Positions 56,502 to 64,000 of a DNA stretch of 64,000 bases are shown in pieces. The notes under the pieces are model-generated. The model did no database searches. It was given only the letters and a program-made list of their open reading frames with translations, and was not told the DNA's origin. Source of the DNA: Coenobita brevimanus (lineage: Eukaryota > Arthropoda > Malacostraca > Decapoda > Coenobitidae); the NCBI GenBank assembly GCA_032717465.1, contig CM064681.1, positions 15,233,010 to 15,297,009 on the forward strand. The letters are read 5' to 3'. Made by a program: the position numbers and the translations under genes. How positions within the stretch are numbered: position 1 is the first letter of the stretch; every line of letters begins with the position of its first letter.

Positions 56502-56530
<29 letters not shown>
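55131..56530 (+). mobile_element. 5'-truncated Jockey/L2-like element J3
   Basis: RT-only fragment with a 27-A tail (56,505-56,531). The 5' junction shares GACCAA between target and element. Compared with the empty site in U1 (near 5,931), about five target bases (acaag) are missing and no target duplication exists. This is the least decayed of the three copies. Confidence 0.9.
55134..56446 (+). pseudogene. J3 reverse transcriptase, open but N-terminally truncated
   Basis: Open from the junction to TAA at 56,444 (about 437 codons; first ATG giving a long frame at 55,424, 340 aa). Blocks: GKVFETLINKHIVKHL, RQYGFRHERSTIDILN, LDISKAFDRVWH (motif A), GVPQGSVLAPTLFLVHINDL (motif B), HSYADDSTLHSS (motif C intact), GVSLNSALSWTSHVRSL, CSPLWNGCGEVA and the C-terminal SLWNSLPQSCFPPNF. 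No endonuclease, hence non-autonomous, but the frame has no lesion, suggesting recent insertion. Confidence 0.88.
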
Positions 56531-56532
<2 letters not shown>

Positions 56533-57189
56533 TAACTAACGTCGTCGTTCTTGAGGTGTGAAGTCTTAATACATGTGCAAGAAACAAATGGGTCCAACCT
56601 CCACCAATCAGAGGCTGAGATTTTTAGATGCAGAAAGCAAGGAAAACTTAGCAGCAGTGAAGATCATCATATTACGGCAAAGAAACATATGCGTGGATAT
56701 TGTGTGTGTGGTGGGGGAGGGGAGATGGAAGGCCTATGTCTGGGTATCGGAGGGGGGGGGGAAGGTCAGTGGCTGTAGAAGGTCAGAGCTGGATGCAGCA
56801 CTCTGGAAAACGGTTGCATAACTCGTTGCAGATTTACAAGTATGAACTCGTGATAACTCATTGTCAAACCCTACACAATTTATCACCAAATCCCTCTTTT
56901 CATCGAAATGATTTCATGTAAGCATTTATGTAAGGAGCTTAATACTTATATTTTGCTGTCATAATTTGTATGTTATGAATATTTATTGGTCTGCCGAAAA
57001 TACGGGGGCATACGACCCCCACGCCCGTTCCTACACAGAATCCGTGCCTCTTGCGTGTGTGTGTGTTTTTTTTTTTTTTTTTATGCGAGGAAGAAGGAAC
57101 CAAAGGCCAAGAGCCCGCAGTAACAGTTCCCTCCAAGAGAAAAACAAAATACAATAGGAATAGGAATAGGAATAGGAATAGGAATGAGT

Positions 57190-60100
57190 CAAGCTCGTAC
57201 TGTCCCGTGTACTGTACGTATCCTTAAATTTGTGAATTGTTTTGGCACATACTATTTCATTCGGTAATGCATTCCACTGATCAATTGCTCTATTTGGGAA
57301 ACTAAATTTCCTTACGTCTTTATCACCTCTCTTTTTATGCAATTTTTTGCAGTGTCCTCTTGCTGATGCTTCCCCATACGTTAAGTAATCATTTATGTCT
57401 ATTTTCTCCTTCCCTGATATGCATTTATATAGCATAATCATGTCACCTCTTTTCCTTCTCTCTTGTAGTGTTGGTAGATTCAATTTATTTAGTCTTTCTT
57501 CGTAGCTTAGATCCCTTAACCCTAAAACAGTACACCTATTTGCGCCTATACACCATTAGTACACCTGGGTCTCACAGACCCACAAAATAGAAAAAAAAAA
57601 AAAACTTGTGTTTTATTTACTGAATCCTTTACAAATCTACAACCTTTTTGGTTCAATTTACTATGCAATAATGAATATACAATTTAAATTAACATATTTA
57701 AAGCATTTTAGGCAAATTTTTGAAAAAAATCTTTACAGTTTCTGTTTACATGGACCCCATAAGAAAAGGAACGACACAATGATGCTTGCACTACTGTCAA
57801 AGCTAGTGGCATAAAGGTTCTTCGTTGTGTGGAGAGGGCAATTCACAGGGTGAAAAAATTTACATCACACAACAGTAAATTTCAGCTCCCCTTATCCAGT
57901 ACACCTGGGTCTCACAGACACAGTGTTATACTTTAGTGTGTTATACACCAAAACAGAAGGAGACCTGGAAAACCACACAGCCACCTTTAGCATCGGAATC
58001 CAAACCTAGGAAGCTATTGAGAAGGACAGGGGTCCCTGGCATATAATAGTTGCTAAACCAGTAAGTGGCAAAAAGTGGCCGCGTCTCTCAGACCCGGGTG
58101 TACTGTTTTAGGGTAGCTTGGTACCCATCTTGTAGCGGCCCTTTGAACTTTTTCAATCTTGTCTATGTGTTATTTGAGATGAGGACTCCAGACTACTAAT
58201 GCATACTCCAGGGTTGGTCTGATGAATGATGTTATTATCTTTCTTAGCATGGCTTCATTTATGTATGTAAATGCTATTCTCATATTGGCAAGCAGTGTAT
58301 ACATGTTCCGTACCTTCTCACTGATGTGATCAGCCAGAGATAGTCTGTTATTGACGATCACACCTAGGTCCTTCTCTCTTTCTGTTGTGTGTAGGGTTTT
58401 ATTTCCTAACATATAATCCCAATCAGGTCTTTTTCCACTTTTACCAAACTTGATTACATGACACTTGTCCACAATGAATTCCATTTGCCATGTATTACTC
58501 CATTCATGAAGTTTATTTAATTCTTCTTGTAGCTCTTTACAAGAGTCTGTGTTAGTAATTCCCCTTTGCATTTTTGCATCATCTGCAAACATATTTAGAT
58601 AGCTTTCATTTCCAGTGTTAGTGTTTATATCATTTATATACACTAAAAACATGATTGGTGCCAGCACTGAGCCCTGTGGAACTCCACTAGTCACTTCTTT
58701 CCATGATGAGTAATTTCCCCTTAGTACTGTTCTCATTTTTCTTTTCATGAGAAAATCTTGCATCCAACAATACAGTTTGCCTCGAATTCCTCCTTGATGG
58801 TACAATTTACATAAAAGTCTTTGGTGTGGTACTGTGTTAAATGCTTTCTTGAAATCTAAATAGATACTGTCCACCCATCCTTCTCTTTCCTGTAATGTGT
58901 CTGTTACTCTGTCATAGTAGCTCAACAGATTAGTAACACATGATTTTCCTTTTCTGAAACCAAACTGTCTTTCTGTTATCATACTGTGTTCTTCTAGATG
59001 ATTTACCCAAGCTTTTCTTATAAGTTTTTCTAATACCTTGCTTACAACACTGGTCAGTGATACTGGTCGGTAGTTAAGTGGATTTTGTCTATTCCCTTTC
59101 TTGAATAAGGGAATAATGTTTGCTCTCTTCCAAATATCAGGTAGTTTACCTTGACTCAAGGATTTCTTGAAAATTAAAAATAATGGTTTACTTAACTCCT
59201 TTGCACATTCACGTAGCACCCAACATGAAATTTCATCAGGACCATATGCTTTTCCTTTGTCTAATTTACTTAGCTCCTCCTGTATTTCTTTTTCTGATGT
59301 TTGTATATCTGGTAGTATGTGTGGGCATGCATGTTCCACATAATCCCTTTCAAAATTTTTTTCCTCTGTAAAAACTTATTGGAAATTCTTGTTTAGTGCT
59401 TCACAAATATCCTCTTGTGTATAGGTGATTCCATCGTCCGTAATGGATTGTATTTTATCTTTTCCTTTGGTTTTGCCTCTGATGTAGCTGTAAAATTGCT
59501 TTGGTTGATCACTACTTTTATTTATAATATCTTCCTCAAACTGTTTTTGGGCTTCCCTCCTTATTCTTGTATAATCGTTTCTTGCCTGTTTGTAATTAAT
59601 ATATGCCCCTTCACTATTGTGTCTTCTGTATCTATTCCACAACAAATCTCTTTTTTCTTTTGATTTTTTACATTCTGTATTGAACCATTTCTTTATTTTC
59701 TTATCTGCTTCTTTGTGCTGTGGGATGTACTTCTGGACTCCTATTTCATAAAGTTCACAGAATTTTTCATATATAGCATTTAAATCTTGTCCTCTAAACT
59801 CCTTTTCCCAAGCAATTTCTAAGAAGTACTTCTTTAGGTCATGATACTTTCCCTTTTTGTAGTTTAGGCTCTTTTTGTAACTTTCATTGCTGTTATCTGT
59901 CATATGCAATCCTGAAGTTGCAATTTAGTACTGCATGGTCACTTTTGCCGAATGGAGGGTGATATATTAAATTGTCAATATCATTTTCTTGCCTAGTAAA
60001 TATGAGATCTAGCATTGAGGGTACATCGAGTCCTCTTTTTCTGGTGCTTTCCCTTACATGTTGCATTAGGAAAAACTCTTGCACAAGATCCAGGAGCTTT

Positions 60101-60614
60101 TGGTCCCAATAGCTTTCTTGGCTTATTATATCTAGAGTATTCCAATTTATATTTGTATTAAAATCTCCAGTTAGTATAATTCTTTTCGATTTCTCTTCCA
60201 TTTTATGTAGTAATGCTCTTAAACTCTGGATTGTACTCTCTGCCAGGTCCTCATATTCGTCTCTTTCCCATGTGTTTGATCTGGGTGGCATGCACAAATT
60301 GGCTACAATTACTTTCCCTTCAGATGTATTTATCTCTACTGCAATCAATTCTACTTGTGAGGGTATATCTAATTTTATTTCTTTGACTTTTAGATTTTTC
60401 TTAGTTAATATTATAATTCCTCCTCCTTTTTTTAAGTTCCTATCTCTTCTCCATATATTATATTCCTCTAAGTTTAGGATGTCATTCGATATCCTTGGTG
60501 TTAATTTTGTTTCAGTTAGGCATATTATATGTGGTTCATTTTCTCTGACATAATCATTCATCTCTAATAATTTAGATACATTCCATCCACATTTGAGTAC
60601 ATCAACTTAATCAT
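57190..60614 (-). pseudogene. CR1-like ORF2: endonuclease and reverse transcriptase
   Basis: Start near 60,614 (MIKLMYSNVDG). A frame change near 60,570 leads to the endonuclease (59,893-60,561) with IICLTETKL, ILTGDFNTNINW and GKSDHAVLNC. The linker (59,376-59,909) has KKWFNTECKKSKEKRD and an in-frame stop at 59,376. RT (58,170-59,339) has KGKAYGPDEISCWVLRE, ERQFGFRKGKSC, YLDFKKAFNTVPH (motif A; the usual second Asp is Asn), SGVPQGSVLAPIMFLVYIND and MFADDAKM. After a stop at 58,170 and the TTAA MITE, the C-terminal block LPTLQERRKRGDMI and FSFPNRAIDQWNALPNEIV follows, typical of CR1. Inactive. Confidence 0.87.
57520..58113. mobile_element. TTAA-associated MITE, 594 bp, with repeated GGGTCT palindromes
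   Basis: Perfect 17-bp inverted repeat: CCCTAAAACAGTACACC at 57,520-57,536 and its complement at 58,097-58,113. TTAA lies on the left (57,516-57,519); on the right only TA remains. It sits inside the CR1 C-terminal coding region. A motif with the palindrome TGGGTCTCACAGACCCA occurs near 57,566, a variant near 57,904 and another at the right end (58,083). It probably belongs to the piggyBac group by its CCC start and TTAA; no transposase. Confidence 0.85.
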
Positions 60615-60705
60615 CTTGTTTACATACTTGTCATGATTTGGTTCTACTACCTTCCTCCTTTTTATTCCCTCCTGTTTATGTACCACTTTCGTACCTGCAA
60701 TCCTA

Positions 60706-62313
60706 TTACTTTGTAAAAAAAAATGTATTCTTCTCCTCCTCTGATCTTCCCTCATGTTTTGTTTTTGCTTCCTCCCTCTTCTCTTTCAGTAATTCCAGTT
60801 CCTCTTGTGTTAGGCATCTTTTTATCCATACATTTTTGAACTCCTCTTTTTCCATAAGATTCTTTGCATTTTTTAGTATCTCCTCCACGGTGTTTACACT
60901 CTGGAAGATTACCTTTAAGGGTCTTGTCTTGCTTCTCTCGTATTTCCCTAACCTTTTGTGTTCCTCTATGTCTTTACTACAGATTTCCTCTGATACTTCT
61001 TTCAATATGCCCATTACATTTGCCATCTCCTTTTTGTACAGAATGTACAGTGAAGTTGGATGGTGAGAATAGGGAGACTGTGAGTGCATTCAAGTACTTG
61101 GCTAGTGTGATGAGTAAGGATGGAACTTTGGGGGATGAAGTGCATGAAAGGGTACAGCAGGGAAGGAAGATTGTTGGTTCACTGAAAGCAGTGATGAGAA
61201 ATAGGTAGGTGAGTATGGAAGTTAAGAAGTCACTGCATGATAGTATTGTGATCCCTACCCTGATGTATGGAAGCGAGGCGTGGACCTTGCAAGAGGGGAA
61301 CAAGTCAAGAGTGAGAGCAGTGGAAATGAGTTACTTGAGAGGAGCATGTGGTGTGACATGGAGGGACAGGTTGACGAATGAAGAAGTGGAGGAACGTTGT
61401 GAGGTGGATGTGGATGTGGTTGAGAAGATTAGGAGAAATACACTGAGGTGGTTTGGGCATGTGGAGAGAATGGAGAATGAACGACTGACTAAGAGGGTGT
61501 ATGTAGGTGAGGCGGAGGGAGGGAGAAGGAGGGGTAGACCAAGGATGAGGTGGAGGGATGGAGTTGAGAGGTATATGAGGGAGGGGGGTGTGAGTTGGGG
61601 GAAGGCTAGTCAAATGGTGGGTGACAGAGCGACTTGGAGGCGTTTTGTCTTCGGCCACCCTTTGCGGGATTAGGGCGTTGGGCTATAGATAGATAGATAG
61701 ACTCTTCTATACCATTGATTGCTATAGATTTGTTAATATCTACTGAATCTCTGACTAACTTAGGATTGTTTTGGATAATTCTTCTCACTTCCTTTTTAAT
61801 GCTTTTTTCTTCCACCCTTGTTTCCAAGTCTTTCTTTCTTATCACCATTTTAGTATAAGTGATTTCCACATCATTTTTGTAGCTTTGCACAGCTTCATTC
61901 ACCTGTGTTATCTTCTCCTCAATAACACTGCTCTGATCTATCAGACTGCTTACTTGCCTAATTGTCTCTGTATCATTTTTGAACTCTTCCGTGATACTCT
62001 CGTGGTTGACTACTGTACTTGCCATTTCACTAATTTTCCTCCTAAGTGTACCCACTTCAACTGTTAGCTCACCTATGGTTATGTCTTCCTTGTTGACTTC
62101 CTTTCCTAATTTTTCTATTTCTTCCTTTTGCAAGTGCATCTGTTTCTTAATTTCATCAATCTCATTTTGAAAAGCAGTCTCAAGCCTGTGTACTCGTTCC
62201 ACCAGTTTATTGTGAGTCTCCATTTCAACCAGTTCTTGGTAGAAATCATCGTCCTGCTTTCTAACTTTATCCCTTTTCTTTTCCAAATTTGCTTTACTAA
62301 AGTATGTGGTCAT
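60706..62313 (-). pseudogene. CR1-like ORF1, split by an RTE-like insertion
   Basis: N-terminal piece (61,705-62,313) from MTTYFSKANLEKKRDKV is rich in heptad-like Leu/Ile/Glu/Lys, a long coiled coil (for example VERVHRLETAFQNEIDEIKK). It breaks at NGIEES and resumes at 61,035 (LYKKEMANVMGILKEVSEE). The RRM-like C-terminal block RPLKVIFQSVNTVEEILKNA and WIKRCLTQEELELLKEKRE ends at 60,706. Coiled coil plus RRM-like domain is a common ORF1 layout in CR1 and L1 elements, where it forms an RNA-binding trimer. No other lesion is evident in the two pieces. Confidence 0.8.
61036..61701 (+). mobile_element. 5'-truncated RTE-like element (copy c)
   Basis: A plus-strand 3' fragment of the same family as copies a and b. 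It reads TECTVKLDGENRETVSAFKY to the terminal GRPRMRWRDGVERYMREGG block and natural stop, followed by (GATA)n at 61,686-61,701. One in-frame TAG at 61,204. It is inserted in CR1 ORF1 in opposite orientation. A target duplication is not clear (at most a few bases). Confidence 0.88.
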
Positions 62314-62602
62314 GTTGGAGTACTAAAAGCACATATGGTACTTACATTCCCTGGGGCAGATTGTAGACTAAACAACGATCAGCTAATTGCGCGCATTCTT
62401 ACTCTAATTTGGTTTCTTTTCTGTTTGAACAAGTCTTGCTTTAAAACTTCTTCTTTTTTCTTTTTTTTTAAATATTGGAACACCATTCAGTCCAACCTGG
62501 TATAGAGCTTGACTCATATAAAGATATTAATTTAGGTAATGCCACTGGCCGAGTTGGCCGTGTATGGAGCGATGTCGGCGTGCGTCTGGTCTCCTCCGTG
62601 CC

Positions 62603-62605
<3 letters not shown>

Positions 62606-62632
<27 letters not shown>
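62606..62632. repeat. (GT)n microsatellite in U3
   Basis: Right-hand part of the GT tract that the CR1 element entered. GC-containing variants follow to about 62,720. Confidence 0.9.
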
Positions 62633-62634
<2 letters not shown>

Positions 62635-62931
62635 ACGTCTGCGTGCGTGCAACTGTGCATATGTGTGAATGTTTGTGGATCTATGTGCGCATGTATGTGT
62701 CCATGTACGTGTGCATGCGTGCGTAAATGCGCACTCACGAGCAACCTACTGGGCATATTGCCGCCAAAAATAGGACATGGGATAAACTGAACCAGCACAC
62801 GAATATGTCCCCCGTCCTTTTTTATCTAAAGCCTTCTGAAATTCATGTATGCACTACTTTGGTAATCCATGAACTTGTATGTGACAGAGATGTGACCTGG
62901 TAAAAGAGTAATCAGGGTATATCACCTGCCT

Positions 62932-63245
62932 AATCTATGCATATGCGGCAAAGATATGGCCAGATCAGCCTGTCATTTAGCACCGATATGTCTCCAGGCT
63001 AGCTGTAACTTTGATTGAGACATCCCTTCAGTCCACGCATATGTAGTAGAGATGTGGCCAGGCTAGCGTTCGCATTGGCACTGACACATTTCAACCCACG
63101 CATATGTGGTAGAGACGGGGCCAGGCTAGAGTTTGCGCTGGCAGTGATGCATCCCCTTCACCCACGTATATGTTATAGAGATGTGGACAAGCTAGCGTTT
63201 ACTCTGGCACTGACACATTCCCTCACTCACAGATATGGGGTAGGC
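62932..63245 (+). repeat. 63-66 bp minisatellite in U3
   Basis: Same array as in U1 and U2. The open frame 63,015-63,416 (133 codons) again spans the repeats and reads on into MDTNLGRQTQVLSFKFWDHS. Confidence 0.75.
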
Positions 63246-63677
63246 TACAGAGGAGAAATTATTGATATGGATACGAATCTGGGCAGACAAACGCAGGTCC
63301 TGAGCTTCAAGTTTTGGGATCACAGTCCACGACGGAGACTGCAGCCTCCGATTTCGGTGATATCTCCACAGTTATCGGACATTAAAATTACCGTATATCG
63401 TGAAGGACACACATAATCTATGAAAATTGGCAATTCAGATGATAAGGGAGAATTTTCATTAGAATGCCACTCGAACAGTGATTCGTAAACTAGCTACTAT
63501 AAAAATACTTCTTGTACTGCATGATCATTATGGCTCCAAAAGTGTAATGCTAAAATTCATGTAAGGTACAGTATTCAGAAGATACAATTTCTAAGACTTA
63601 TTGTACAAAAACGTAACACTGATGTAGTTAAACATTTCACTGTCATATTATTTTTCTGGGGAAACATGAAATACCTA

Positions 63678-63797
63678 AAGGGAGAAACCTGTACTGTACA
63701 CAGGAAAAATCATCCGATAAATTACCAATATGCCTGGAATCGAACCCGGGACTCTCAGGTGAGAGCCAGGCAGCATACCACTACACAACGACCAGGT
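63678..63797 (-). mobile_element. tRNA-Glu-like SINE head
   Basis: On the minus strand the sequence reads a pol III A-box-like TGTGTAGTGGTA, an anticodon-like loop CTCTCAC and a B box GGTTCGATTCC (reverse of 63,736-63,746), as in tRNA-Glu(CTC). No acceptor stem can be paired, so this is not a working tRNA gene. A short body continues to 63,678, where it meets U3 sequence (ACCTAA). The far boundary and a target duplication are not visible. Confidence 0.7.
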
Positions 63798-64000
63798 AAA
63801 AGTTAACTCACGTTGTCACAATCTAACCAACGTCCCTCCGCCCCCATTGTGGGTATCAAGAGGATGAGTTAACCCCCTAGCACTCAGGCAAGTAGATGCT
63901 TTTAATATATCCCAAGCACTTACGGCGGAAGAGAGAGTTATATGTAGAAAGAAAGAGAGAGGTGAAAAGATTAGTAAGAGAGAGTAAGAAGAGAGTGGAT
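63798..64000. other. Unassigned window end
   Basis: No match to U units. Purine-rich (GAAAGAAAGAGAGAG-like) from about 63,928. No coding evidence. Confidence 0.5.

Larger units (their letters stand above)
57067..62594 (-). mobile_element. Full-length CR1-like non-LTR retrotransposon
   Basis: Minus-strand element ending in poly(A) (T-run 57,067-57,082). It has an (ATTCCT)n stretch near its 3' end (57,154-57,185), ORF2 at 57.2-60.6 kb, ORF1 at 60.7-62.3 kb and a GC-rich leader to 62,594. Direct repeats beginning TCCGTGCCT and running into GT repeats flank it (57,041-57,066 and 62,595 on), read as a target duplication of roughly 20 bp or more. A TTAA MITE and an RTE-like fragment have inserted in it; without them it is about 4.3 kb. 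Confidence 0.85.
54578..63677 (+). repeat. Repeat unit U3, expanded by insertions
   Basis: Third copy of the unit: 54,578-55,136, 56,531-57,066 and 62,595-63,677. It is interrupted by J3 and by a CR1-like element and cut off by the SINE-like sequence. Its left part is closest to U1, its right part to U2 (for example FWDHSPRRRLQPP in the frame after the minisatellite). Confidence 0.75.

Noticed and set aside
61029..61705. Target-site duplication for RTE-like copy c
   Set aside because: Only 3-4 bases could be matched at the flanks, not above chance.
63731..63797. Functional tRNA-Glu gene
   Set aside because: The acceptor stem does not pair and the sequence continues into a SINE-like body.

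Overview
The window is eukaryotic genomic DNA made almost entirely of transposable elements. Long (GT)n, (TAGA)n and (CT)n microsatellites, several non-LTR retrotransposon families side by side, BEL/Pao and Gypsy remnants, hAT and piggyBac DNA transposons and a tRNA-Glu-like SINE head suggest a large, repeat-rich invertebrate genome. An arthropod such as a decapod crustacean is likely, but that is inference from repeat style, not from a marker gene. I recognise no intact host gene, rRNA gene, functional tRNA gene or CRISPR array. 

Layout. 1-4.9 kb: a truncated Jockey/L2-like element (J1, minus) that itself received a second non-LTR element with a zinc-binding module, then a decayed I-like fragment (minus). 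4.95-12.93 kb: an inverted-repeat composite with two diverged ~2.8 kb units (U1, U2) and an RTE-like insertion flanked by a 10-bp duplication. 13.6-15.6 kb: decayed BEL/Pao pol (minus). 16.1-22.9 kb: a Gypsy-type gag/protease/integrase remnant split by a 5.06 kb hAT element with 8-bp target duplications. 22.9-25.6 kb: unassigned sequence, a (TA)n run and a pyrimidine tract. 25.6-31.3 kb: I-like element A with both ORFs, frameshifted. 

31.3-51.7 kb is a nest. I-like element B is split first by a giant foldback element (31,984-41,818) and again by a Jockey/L2-like element (J2), which is split by a 4.1 kb piggyBac element at a TTAA site. The foldback carries its own insertions: a smaller foldback with a hAT-type MITE inside, a hAT/Charlie-like MITE, a full-length RTE-like element with an unbroken 1007-codon ORF, and a piggyBac-type MITE. 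Because the foldback is a palindrome, each arm preserves the pre-insertion state of the other. 

51.7-64 kb: a diverged second copy of the 3.06-8.1 kb block, expanded by a TTAA MITE, a 5'-truncated J3 element and a full-length CR1-like element. The CR1 in turn holds a TTAA MITE and an RTE-like fragment. The window ends in a tRNA-derived SINE-like sequence. 

The candidate for something undescribed is a set of foldback-type elements whose ends abut the palindromic tetramer GTAC: two strong cases and one tentative. No transposase for them is visible here. All boundaries and homologies were read by eye.
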